The translations under genes and the position numbers were made by a program. The notes beneath the pieces are model-generated. The model saw only the letters and a list, made by a program, of their open reading frames with translations, searched no databases and was not told where the DNA came from. Shown piece after piece: positions 36,731 to 48,702 of a stretch of DNA of 64,000 nt. The first letter of the stretch is position 1, and every line of letters begins with the position of its first letter. Origin of the DNA: Diploscapter coronatus (lineage: Eukaryota; Nematoda; Chromadorea; Rhabditida; Rhabditidae); assembly GCA_964036155.1 (NCBI GenBank), contig OZ038423.1, positions 76,275,249-76,339,248 on the forward strand, read 5' to 3'.

Positions 36731-39018
36731 TGAACGCAGTTCGACAGGCAGAGGACTATCACAGCTTGATTCCTTTGAACGAATGATTCTTTCCTTTTGT
36801 CTTTGATGCAAAATTAGCAAACAAATGAATATCTTCATGATCTCATGTGAGAAGACAATTCAAATTGCGCAAGCCATTCAAGCAATTTGGGAATTTTGAT
36901 GGCACAATTTACCGCAAATAGTATTTTCACGATATTCCTCTGGCATAAAACCGTCTTAAAATTTGATGCTGCTAATTTGCTGATGAAACTTCTTCACTTG
37001 TTTCGCAATTAGATGAATATTGTGCCTGTAGGCATTTGCACTCATTTGACTTTGTCATATCTGTCCTTTTCTGCAGTTTCATTTGCATTGTTATCCTCTT
37101 TCCTTTCGCCATGCCGCGCGCATCCCTCTGTGCTCTTCTATTCATATTCATCTACCCTCCATCTTTCAGCCAGTCTTGTTGTCAGCTCCCCTGCCCCGTG
37201 CCTCTGTCCTCCTTCCCTATCTCTGTCATCTCCTCTTTTTATCCTCTTAACAGCAGTTGATCAGTAAGGCAGTTGCCTAATCACCCCTCCATTCCCCTGT
37301 CTCCCTGTATAATCGTCTTCAATTCAGCTTGCATTCCGTCGCCTCTTCATTCCTTCTCCGCTCGATTCTGGCGGCTTCCATTGCCAGTTCTATTTCAAGA
37401 GTGTTTCCTTCGCCTTCCTACCAGTCTGATTGCGAGTCCAATTTCGCACCTCCTACCGTACCCTTCTTCTTCTCGCCTTCTCCCTTCTCCTTAGTCGCTA
37501 CTCCCTTCCCGTCTCGAGAATGGGCGGAGTCTCCCTTCTGTGCTAGCTGCTTGGCTTCTTTCTGCCCCTGCCTCTGGCCCGCTCTACTGCCAGCCACCTC
37601 TAGCATTTCTCATTTTGTCACTTCCAAAATCATCACTAATCTATCGAATATTTCTCTGCATCGTTTATTCCCATTTTTCAATATTTCCAAACCCCAATTC
37701 GGCATTCGCTGCTGCCTTGAGATTTGCTTTATGAACAGTCAAATGACTTTATTGAATATTCATAAAGTAAACGAGTTTGATGGAAACGTGGGTGTGAAAG
37801 TCTGGGCACATCGTAAATAAATTCGAAACTTATTTAGCGTAATATCTATTATTGCATTTTATACGAATTTTGTTGCAAATCTCGCGAGTCGCTGATCTGC
37901 ACTAATTTGTATGAGCTTCCTCAATTATGCTGTCTGACTAGTTTAACGGTTGAAGAACGAGAAAACGATAATTTTCTCCTTTCCAACTTCATCTGATTTG
38001 ATTAACTCGTTTCAATTATATCCTTGAGCAATTAAGAACTGAAATGTGAACTCATTCAAGTTCGTTAGGAATAGAAGTGATAAATTCTATCAATTTGAAC
38101 ATTTCGCTTGACGAGAATTTTCAATTCCGACAATTCCAACCCGCTATACTGGATGCATTATCAGTTAGCCAATTTCTGCCATTCGAGTTGGCCTCGATTT
38201 ATTTCTCCAAATTTGTATTTGCTCTTCTGCATTCGATGTTCAATTTGTGTGATATCGAGGCGTCTCTTTGTCAGATAACTGCCGAAAAGCGACATGAATT
38301 TCCGTATTTACCTAAACTCCTGAATTTGGTCCTATCGTGATAAAAATATTCCGAAAAATCTAATATTTCTTTTCTTTCTACGATATGCAGTTATTATTGT
38401 CGCCTGCAGCTGCATTTCAATATCTCTGATTCATGACAAGCATTCAGTTTTTGCGCTTCTCCTTCCCCTTCTCCATTTATGCCCAGTCGGTCCCTTTTGA
38501 TCCTTCACTTCACTTTTTGCCAGAAGCATTTCTGTCGATTTTACTGTTTTCTGTTTTCATGGGCTGCTTATCATTCAAATTCACAGGCTCCCTTTTGACA
38601 GTTTTCCTTTTCATCACAGCGTAACGCAGCCGACTCATCCATTCTTTGTTCGAATTACGCAAATTATTATGATTTATGTGTAAGCGAAGATCTTTTTATC
38701 TTATTTCATGTTACTTATAATTAGTGATTCGGAAATTCTTGAATCATTTGGATTTTCGGCTTCAGTACTTCCTTTTATTGCTATAGACAAGTCAAGGTTA
38801 ATTTTTGTATGCATATATTTAGATCGTCAAGTTATGATAAATTGTATATTTTGACCCTGCATTATCGTGTCATAGAGCAAGCAAGACTAATATGGGAAAA
38901 AATCTGTTCCGAACTCTGAACTGCTATGCACCATCGAAATTAAACTGATCGTTGCCTATTTCGTCAGCATTATTATTGTGAAATTGGATCATGAGTATAA
39001 GAAATAACTTAATTTCAG

Positions 39019-41172
39019 ACACCACCAGTGGCTATGTTTCAACCGTGGCTGATGCCATCACCCTCAATCATTCCCCCAGTTCGACCTCTGCCAGTGCCTG
39101 TTTCAACCTCAACAACCTCAGGCCCTTCCCCTGCAGTCAATTCCATTTTCCCTCCTCAAACTGTAGCTGCAGAACAATGGATGCGATGCTTTCACATGTG
39201 GCAGCAGCATATGATCTATATGCAGGTTCGAAATTTCATATTCAAATACGTCTGGTGGTCAGAAACTCAGTGCCTAGATGAAATTTCAAAGTACTTCTTG
39301 ATTCCGTTTTCAATTGAGATACCTCAAACTCACTCAGTCGTCTCACTGATATAGCAGCGATAAAAATATGGGATCAAATATTTTTATTTTTTTAAATTTA
39401 TACATTCCTTACATGGAATCGAATCTGGCTGACATATTTAGGTCTTTTCGGTCTAATATATTCTCGTCCGTATGTTTGGAAATTTTCAGCTTGATAGGGT
39501 AACCACAATTAGTAGACTGGGCTTAAAAATTATGCTTATTCGATATTTTTGACCGCCACAATAGGTATCGTTGATTGAACTTTGGAAACATCAACTAATA
39601 ATGCACTATTAACTTTTCAAAACGATAGTGAAGATCAGCTCTTTTAGCGATTGAAATCCCTGCCTCTGCAACAAGAATTGAAGGCAGCCCTGTGCGGCGA
39701 TGGAGATAAACCCAAATTCGACTTTACACATTTGGCACAATCGATTGAAAGCGAAGAAAAGGCGAAGACTATTGTGAGCATACATTTTTGGAGATGGAAT
39801 AAATTGGGCTGGATTACAGAGTGAGCCATCCCCTTCTTCATGTCTTCCAGCTGCAGTCCTTCATGCTCCTCATCATATTGGAACTCCTTACGCTAGACCA
39901 TGGTAAGAGTTAATGAAGTTGTTTTTCATTTAGTAAATTTCAAGGTTGCATAGCTAACCTAACCCAAATGTCATTGACATTCAACTAATAGATTGGCATC
40001 AGGAGAATTGTTATTATTCCGTTTAAAACTACCAGGATAAAAATACTGACCTGAAATTTCTAATCACTAGTGTAAAATTTAGGTTTCTGCTGCCAGGCAA
40101 AGTGCGCGACCGAATTCGCCCTAGCCGACCCAAGAAGGAATTCATCTGCAGATTCTGTCAGAGGAACTTCACGAAGTCTTACAATTTGCTGATCCACGAA
40201 AGGTAAGCCGAAAGAATCGATCGATTGACAGTAATACGGTAGTTCTTGAGTGGCAGAGGGCAGAGAGCTGTACTGTAGAGAGACAAGGAGAGAGCAGAGA
40301 TGCAGACAGACAGGCTGTCTTCTCCTTCCCTCTTTGTCTTATCACTGATTCGATTCGAGCCCTGTTGCTCCTCTTACCTCCTTCATTTCTCACTTCCATT
40401 CCCCTCTGCATTCCCATAAAACACACGAAATGAATCAGCCCTGCTGCCACATCAAAGGGATCGGGTTACTGCATAATAATAGCACAAAAACATGACAAAA
40501 AGTAGAAATATTCCTTTTTCAGGACCCACACCGGTACGTGTCTTCTTTGTCTTTGCGTTATGTTCTCTTGCACAGAGCAGCATATTTATCGCTGGGATAA
40601 ATTTGTGCATTTGGAAAAAAATGCATTAGGTGAATTACACTCTAATAATACTGTATTTTTACAGATGAACGACCATATCTTTGTGAAATCTGTCAGAAAG
40701 CATTCCGACGACAAGACCACCTACGGGATCATCGGTATGAAATGTGTAATTCTGGATCTAATTAAAAGCTGAACACTTTCAGATTCATACATTCGAAGGA
40801 GAAGCCTTTCAAGGTACGGTATTTGTAAAGTCAAGCATTTTTGAAAGTAAACTATAATTATCGATAGAATGGAGTTGTATCAAAGATCTAGCAATAAGTT
40901 TGAAAAGATTGATCTTCGCAAATACTGCGATTTTAGTGCGAGATCTGCAACAAAGGCTTCTGTCAATCTCGGACACTGCAAGTTCACAGAGCGACTCATT
41001 CGGAAGAGGTTTCTCGAGGGCCGAAAGCCAATGATCCGGTACGATCGAAATTTTTTGCCATCAATTTTCATGATCTTGTTTTCAGTCGGTCTCCCCTCTG
41101 ACGGAATCTCCCATTGCCTCTCCAGCTTCGTCGCCTGAAATCAAGCGCCCTACATCCGAGCCTCAACTCTAG
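39019..41172 (+). CDS. Odd-skipped family C2H2 zinc-finger transcription factor, three fingers
   Basis: Exons: 39019-39225, 39648-39773, 39820-39902, 40083-40202, 40523-40533, 40665-40734, 40783-40813, 40937-41038 and 41086-41172. The first listed exon opens in phase 0 after an acceptor, so a further 5' exon may exist. The first internal ATG is at 39034. A Pro-rich N-terminus and a W-rich patch ([16 protein letters not shown]) precede the basic leader [13 protein letters not shown]. Three fingers follow: [39 protein letters not shown] and [20 protein letters not shown], each with C2H2 ligands intact and matching Odd/Osr fingers 1-3. Flies have four or more fingers, nematode odd genes three. 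The role is a nuclear developmental regulator, for example in gut patterning. The 11-nt exon at 40523-40533 encodes the finger linker. Confidence 0.92.
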
Positions 41173-42158
41173 GCGAACTGGCAAATAAATCTCCGTTTCC
41201 CATTCTCTTCTCGACTACCGTGTCACTTCGCACAATCCCTCAATTATCATCGTGCATTTCCCAAATCGAGTCATCAATGCCAGCTTTAACTGTCTATATC
41301 CTTTCTGTTCTCACCTGATTGATTCTCAACATTTTCTATCACAATGCATTTTCGTCAGTACTATTTCTAGGTATTGAAAATGGCCTTTTAGGCAGTATTA
41401 TTTTCATTTTAGTAACAACATTTAGTCATTTTCATGCATGTCATTTAGTGAATTCATATTGAAGAGCTTTAACGAATGTGAATCGAGTTCAGATCAAAGT
41501 GATAATTCCTGCCTTTTATCACCTATCCACCTATCGGCCTGCCAAAGGCGTCTTCCCCCCACTGCCCAATTTATGTGAGGTCAGTTGCCCAACGGCAATC
41601 ATTCAATCATTTCGCTTGTTTTACTCCAACCCATTTCCTTTGTAGTCTTATTTGCACATCTTTTCACCACCCTCTTTGAGCCATAAACTCACGGTTCTTC
41701 TTCTTCTTCTTCTCATCTCCCTTTCTTCCCCTCCCTGCAAATCCTAAAACAAGCAAGAATCATTGTGATGGTGGTTTCCACGCATAAGCATTTTTTCTTT
41801 TCATGTTCGTGTATTTCTTTAGAGGATTAAAGCCGTTTATCGACGATGAATAAACCAGATGATTTGATATGAAAACGAACATGAAGATATGGCAAGGTGC
41901 AATACAAAATTAGAAAATATAATGCAAGCCTGAAAACTGCACAGTTGATTGAGAAGAAGTCAAATCGTGAAATATCGTAATCATTCAGTAAATCATTGTC
42001 ACGAGAATTTCAAGAAAACATAACAAACTATGAAAATCGTTAAGTAATTTACAAACAAAGTCGAAGGTTCCTAGATCCTGCGCAAGTACATGGTAAAAAC
42101 CTTTGATAATGGATCCCTGATCAAAATAGTCAAAATCATATGAAAATAGAAAAAAGTA
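41173..42158. other. Spacer between convergent odd-skipped and GK5 genes
   Basis: It contains the 3' UTR of odd-skipped and a short CTT run near 41698-41714. No gene is seen. Confidence 0.5.
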
Positions 42159-45100
42159 TCAAGAATAGAAATTTGAGCAACCCTTGACAGCCTTCAGCCA
42201 GATTTTGTAAGTGTTCTTCAGAGCAAATTGAGACTCAGAGTTGGGATAAAATGTGGTCGATATCTCGATCAAATTCGGAAGCTGATCTTCAGTCCAGAGT
42301 CCTGAATGGATTTATGTGAGTTTGAGAGCTGATAAATTAAATAATAATGAGCAATTGGTAAAAATAAAATGTCTTTGCACTATTTCTGATTATTCATGGC
42401 TTTCAAATGTAGGATCAGCTAGATATAATTTGAAGCCAAATGCCATATTTCTAACGAAGTATGAAACTAATTTCCACGAATGCATGAATAAGCTATTCTA
42501 AAATTGGATTAATATGATTCATTTATGGAAATAGCTCATACTCACTTCAAAAATAGAGCTTGTTTAAAATTTTTCTATGTCGCTCTAATAGGTAAATTAT
42601 AATGAGCAATAAATAATTTTGTAAGTCAATTTCCCGGCAATCAGTTACTATGATTCTCGTTCCAATAGAAATGAAAATCAAATTTATATTGAAAATAACC
42701 TTGAGCCATTCCCGCGAGCATGGCTACCCCTCTTGAAGCAACGAATCCCTCGTCTTGCAGCCTCTCCACAGGCCGACCCAGCAAGTCGCTGATCGACTGA
42801 CAGATGAAGTTGTTCGCTGAGACACCGCCACAAATTCTGGAGAAAATGTCAAATAAGGTTGGAATTCAAATTAACAACTGGCGAAGTTCGCATATGATAA
42901 TGCAACTAGGAATAGCAAAAAATAGTGTTAGCAAAAATGACACCACTAGACTTTATTACTTCGCCAGATGTTGGCGATAAAATTAGTCACTCACCGAATT
43001 TTATGTGTCAATTTGAAGTGAACTTCGTCTTCAATGGCCATGATGACTTGATAGACGCGAAATGCAATGGATTCCAGAATTGCTCGCACCCTAAAACGAA
43101 ATATAGTGTAGAAATAAGTTTGCACCGCAGAAATGGAGTAATGACGGAATTCTTCTTTTGCCTACTCAATTCTTAAAAGTTAGTATTGTGCTTCTTTATT
43201 TTCGCATTTCATTCATTTCATCACTTCTTCATTACGTCAAATGCAAGTTTCCGGAAAACATGCATTAATCATACATTTGTTGTTTGGTTGTGTCTGGTCG
43301 AAGTCCCAGAAACCCTGCACAGATATTCCCGTCGTTAATGGGAGTTTGAAGACCTGAACACGACGAACCATGATGATCAAGAAAGCAAGTAGATTACCTC
43401 CGAAAGCTGGAATAAAAACGAGACCATTTGTGGAATGCACAGAAAGAGCCATTGACGATGATTCCTTTACGTCGTCCAATAGACCTGGAATATTTTTGAG
43501 GAAATGTAATGCATATTCTCAATTTATGTTGCACTGATCAATAAATTATTTCTATCTTCATTTTTCTCTTCTAATTTTATGGGATATCTTTTTTAATAAA
43601 ACTAGGAATTTTTATCATTTTTAATTCAAAACAACTATGCAAATCAAGAGTTAGAAAATAGTATGGACACGATTATATTTTATGGAAGACTAGAACGGTT
43701 TGTTTCAACGTGAAAAAATGAAACTAATGCAGCGTCTACCAATATTCTTAGCCCAGGTAAGCAGACTGGCAGTGTAGTGCTGCATTCCCTCTGCCAGAAA
43801 CGTGGATTTCTGATTTATTCGCCATCCAACTACCGGATATAATCCTGAAATTTGGAATTAAATATAATTAAATAATTGAATATGGGAATAAAGGGTGAGA
43901 TTTGACCTTGCATCGAGGCGTGTGCCTTGTCCTTCGTGTTCACACTCACGAATGTCCCCGTGCCGAGGGAGATTTTGATGTCGCCCTTCTCCCAACAACC
44001 TGCTCCAAAATGGGCAGCTTGCTGATCAGCTAGCTGGAAAATTGTCAATAGAAAATAATTTGATTTTTGTTCTTTTTGAAAATCATCATTCATTCCTTTT
44101 ATTCTTCAAATTTGCGATTATTCCTATTGGATTCGGCCGATATTTTAAATTTCAATCCAAAACTTGCCCATTCTCAAAATGAACTTTGACTTAGTCAGTT
44201 CTTAAACAAATTAATGCAGTTTTACTAAATTACGTAATTAAAGTGTGAAGTTTGCAGGTGAAATTTACAGCTGGATACTGTAATATAATGAGAGTATGTG
44301 CTTCTCTACCACTAATTGGATATGCGTAGAAAAGTGATATCCGATCTATCGTCAGAATAAAACATGAAAGAATAAATAATCAGAATGAAGTAATTTGCTA
44401 CTTCTTCGAATTTTCACGTGATTTATTGAAAAAAAAATTAGTTTTCTACATGAAGTTCAGCTTCGTTTTCAATTGCAATCACTTATTATTGTTTTACAAA
44501 TACTACAAAAATGATTCTGCAAATGACTCACAATGACGGAAATGCTGATCTTCCTTCCGAAGATGGTAGGATTGATTTCTGCGAGAGCTGCCCGTTTTCC
44601 TGTCGCCGGGTCGAGTTCCCCTACCGAGTCGATGAGGGGAGGCAGCAACTTGAGAGGGAAACCGATGATGCGCAGCACTGTGTGGTTGAATTTGTTGATG
44701 AAGGGGTCGTACTTGAATGATTTATAATGAATCCGACGTCAAAGGAACGAGATTCCATGACAGTAATTTCGAGGGAAAACATGACAGAAGAAAAACTGGC
44801 ATGTGAAATTTTGCAGAAAAGGAATACATATGCTTATTAGCTCTCTGAATATGACGGCTGCCAACAAGTGCAAAACTAATAAGAAAAAACGAGTTTGGAG
44901 GGATAGGCTAGGATCAGGATAAGGCAAATTTGCCATTAGAATAATCAGAACATCGAACTAAATTTTATGACATTTTTCTATCCCTATCCGTTTTGAAACT
45001 TCAATTACCGTCAGAATATTCAAAGAACCTACTATCTAGCCTTTCCTCTTTTTCATATGTATTGTTTTTTTTCAAATGCCTACCATTCCTGTAGAAGAAG

Positions 45101-46852
45101 CGCAACTGGATTCCATCACATCGACACAGCCTTTGGAGAGTCGGAGTAGCAGCCAGGAATCCAAACAGCCAAACGCCAATTCGTCATTTCTCAGAAGTTC
45201 TTGCAATTCTTTCGACTGAAAGCGACCGAATAAGAACTAATACTGTTGCAAAAAAATTCCGAAAACTCGCCTGTTCGATTGTGGTCATCAACCTGTGCAT
45301 GACGAGGGCGGAAATGAAATGTAGAGTCCTTGCTCCGAGGTAACGAGGCTGCCTCGTCAGAAAATATAACACACTTCCGACAAAATTTAAGCTCTAAATT
45401 GGAGAAATTAAAAAAAAAAACAATAGTAATAAATAAATAAATAAAACGAATCCCCAACCCTGAGGAGGAGTGATTTGTTCCACATTTCGCAAGCATTCTT
45501 TGCCCTTCCATCATTCCAGCAGATGAATTTGGTCACATCTTGGAGGCTCCTCCTGCAATCGCTCTCATTGACGCAGTCATTCAGAGCGGCAGACCTACTT
45601 GTTCCAGCAGATTATCGAGTTCCTCTGGCAGCAGAGCGCCATCGTCACTGGCGCATCTTCGTCGATCAGGCTCACTGAAATCGAGGGAATTACTGAAGCT
45701 GTATGTAATTGGCAACTTTTCATGTTGGAAGTTCTATGATAAGCGATAATGAAGGACTACATTAAATTTATGCTATTTACAAATTAATTATCGAAATCGC
45801 CAAGATCAAACATCGCTAGGAAAAGATGACAACTTCTATCTACAGCCTTTATCTGTCTCATTTTGGCATAGTCGTATTTTTAGCTTTATGATGCGAAAAA
45901 ATGAAGTATGGTCAAGATACGGAACATTAGCTGCATTGAAGTCGAAGTTTTTCTTTCTTTATCGACGTTTCTACAGAACATCTTAGTCTTTCCTAGATAA
46001 TCACACCATTTTTCCTATAAATTAGTGATAAAATGTTCAGTACGATGAGTTCAAAAATCTTTCGATCGCATAATTTAGCTATGTGCAAATTAGCCACGAA
46101 ACATTTTCACCTGTACTTTTCTTATTACATCACAAATGAGGTTGTCTGCTTCAACAAATAGCCTATCTTTTCTATCCAAGCATATGGAGGTTCAAATAAT
46201 TTCTGGCATTGGATATGAAATTGATCTCTGCACTCGCTAAATTCAATTTCCTTGACACAAATAGTTCCCCCTATTGTGCAACGTAGTCTCATTCGAGCGG
46301 AAAATTTGTAGGCTACAAAATCTCTTCCAACACCCCCTTTTGTGACGCGTGAAATGAGTGGGTGTAAATTTGAAGGTTAATAAGACTTACGCGTTCCATT
46401 GACGACTTCCTTGAACTGTTGGAATATCTGCTCTGGCTCGAGCTCCACCCGCACCTCTCCTTCCTGTCCGGATATTTTCACGTGAACCTGCAACAAAAAG
46501 CTATGCTCTATGCTTGTGATTTCAGTTTGCTATCGGTCTTTGGCATCTCATTTTCTGATTTTCTGCACATTGTGACTGCCTGACTGCAAATGCACAGTCC
46601 ATTCTCCTCTCCCCTCACCTCTTTTATCTTTCAACATCTCCCCCCACTTCTCACTGTCACTAGTTTTAGTCTTTGATTCCCGACTGATTCGGATTTGGCC
46701 AATTCATTTACTACTGACCTTGATTTTCGAGTAAAGCAGAACAAAGACTGACTGACCTGTTGTTCGCATTTCCCAATCAGTCGGCAGTCGGAGTCGTACA
46801 GACAGGAGCGGATGGTCGACGTGCCGATGTCCACTGAGATTATGTACATCAC
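42159..46852 (-). CDS. GK5: Putative glycerol kinase 5 (FGGY carbohydrate kinase)
   Basis: About 13 exons run from the ATG at 46852 to the TGA at 42159. The first exon carries the FGGY phosphate-1 motif (MMYIISVDIGTSTIRSCLYD). Next come the GK5-like ICWNDGRAKNACEMWNKSLL and the lid segment GCLDSWLLLRLSKG. The phosphate-2/catalytic region reads LADQQAAHFGAGCWEKGDIK followed by SLGTGTFVSVNT. LVFIPAFGG, LQTPINDGNICAGFLGLRPD, AILESIAFR and the adenosine motif ICGGVSANNF follow, with the catalytic-type Asp present in ADQQAA. Order and spacing match human GK5 throughout. The family phosphorylates glycerol-like substrates with ATP, but GK5's own substrate is less certain. The intron after MTTIEQ (near 45270) appears to use a GC donor. 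A long spacer intron near 45.7-46.4 kb separates exons 2 and 3. Confidence 0.93.
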
Positions 46853-48702
46853 GAACGAGTCAAAATACTGAATGAATGTGGTAAATGACCATTGGATAAG
46901 GAAGAAAACGAATCATTGGGAAGTCCACACGAAAATTATTTAGAAAACTCACGAAATTCGGGGATAAAATATTGAAATGAGGCAGAAAAACGGGTGAACT
47001 TCTCAAATGAGTGAAGGGTGGAAACACAGTCATGCAAGCGATCAAACATCGCATTCACAGACCTGGTGTCACTTCTATAGCGGGTAGGTGCGAATTCGAC
47101 TTCTTTAGACGAACGCAAGAGAATTTGGATGTTAAAATTGCACGAAGAAACTGTCAAGCCTAAGTACAGTTAACGAACTTTTCAAGAAGCTTTGAAATGA
47201 ACGAATGAAAGAGCAGATCGAGAACAGTAACTTTGACAGAGGACAGAGGGCAGACACTACGCAACGCATCAATGCATCGGCACTCGCCCTGTTCAAATAC
47301 AAACATATCACATCATTTCGTTAACTCTTCTCTACTCTCCATTCATACCGAATGCAAAAACGATAGGGAACGATCGAATTTGAAAAAAATAGTGAGAACA
47401 AAATAATGCATAAAAGTGATGATGAAAGAGGTGTTATGACTAACTGCAGAGAGACAGAGAAAGAGACTAAGAAAGAAAGAAAGAGAACAGAGGCATGTGC
47501 GAGAAAAAGTGCGACAACGTGAAAACTATTCGTAAATGCGAATGTGTATGATTTCGTAAGCAGTGTATAAATTGTCGGACCAGAATGTCAAAATGAGTCT
47601 GTTCTTCTTCGGTTGCTCTATTCTATTCTGCTTCCAGTGCATGCTTTTTCCACCCCTCTCATTCATTCTCTTATCTCGATCTTATCATCACTGATTAGCT
47701 TTTCGTCTCATTTTCATGCCTCCAAGAGCAAATCTCTTTCCAACTAATTTCCAGGTGCACTTTCGAATTCGAGCCTGTCTTTCATTTGTCAAATTGTCGA
47801 GGAGAAAATTTATGAACATTTAGTAGAAAAGGCAATAAACAAGTGACGTCGGGAGTGCCTTGGCACATAATCAGGAAATCGATTAAAGCAGAAAATGGAA
47901 ATGAAACGAGAAACAATCAGAAAAGAGTGTCATACAAGGACAGACGGAAGTGAAACTGTAGAAAAAGAGCGAAAAAGAATACAAATCGAAATCCAAACTA
48001 CATACGATGACGCACAAAAGTTCGGAACAACTACTGATATTTGATCGGCTCTGTCTGTATTTTCTGCTGACCAGCTAAAGGTTGAGCGTGGAAGAACATA
48101 GCGATACTGAATCGCTAAGGAATACTCCAAATCACAGTAAAATGAATTAACGGATCACATCGAGTATCGTCGATTATTTTGATTGTTCCAAACTTTTGCA
48201 ACAGCACCAATGCACATTGTAACGTTGATCTTCTGGTTCTATCCTATAGCAGATATACAACAACGACAACCGATATGATTCAAGGCCTGAAGAAACATCT
48301 CTGATGATAAAGATTTCATAAAATGCACGGACGTAATCACAGTGTTCGCGTATGGGGTAAAATAATAGATTTCCTAATAAAAGGCTTGCAAGCAAGCGAT
48401 CATTTCTCTGCATACCTACCGTAAAGAGATTAAAAAAGGGAGAAAAGTAGATTTACACGTAAAAACACCCACGTCAAATAATTCGATAAATGAGCCGTTT
48501 CGAAGAGCGACAATTCGTTCAGTGAACAGGGAAATATCTTGGCAGAGAGACTGCACTGAAAGGAGGACGAAAGAAGGAGGGAAGGCTGATTCATGATGTT
48601 GCACAATCAAAAGGGTAAATAGAATTTAGATCGAAAGACCTGAGCTATTATTAACCAATAATAAATAAATAATTTGGACTAGACTGAAGTGATTGCAGAT
48701 GC
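46853..48702. other. Spacer upstream of GK5 and downstream of DNAJC3
   Basis: About 1.85 kb, moderately purine-rich on the plus strand at 47180-47520, i.e. pyrimidine-rich in the sense of GK5. No gene or repeat was supported. Confidence 0.4.

Larger units (their letters stand above)
31012..39018. other. 8-kb gap upstream of odd-skipped; pyrimidine-rich blocks, no supported gene
   Basis: Pyrimidine-rich plus-strand blocks occur at about 32100-33150, 34950-35450 and 37010-37600, with microsatellites at 34088-34122 and 36710-36730. Frames such as 37013-37820 are Ser/Pro/Phe-rich and have no family resemblance. The region may contain the promoter, enhancers or untranslated exons of the odd-skipped gene. 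A minus-strand stretch at about 31875-31905 reads VNKCHQCMICK before a GTAAGTG, but no partner exon was found. Confidence 0.4.

Noticed and set aside
37013..37820. Several overlapping plus-strand frames of 60-163 codons
   Set aside because: They come from a pyrimidine-rich tract giving Ser/Pro/Phe/Leu composition in all frames. No family resemblance.
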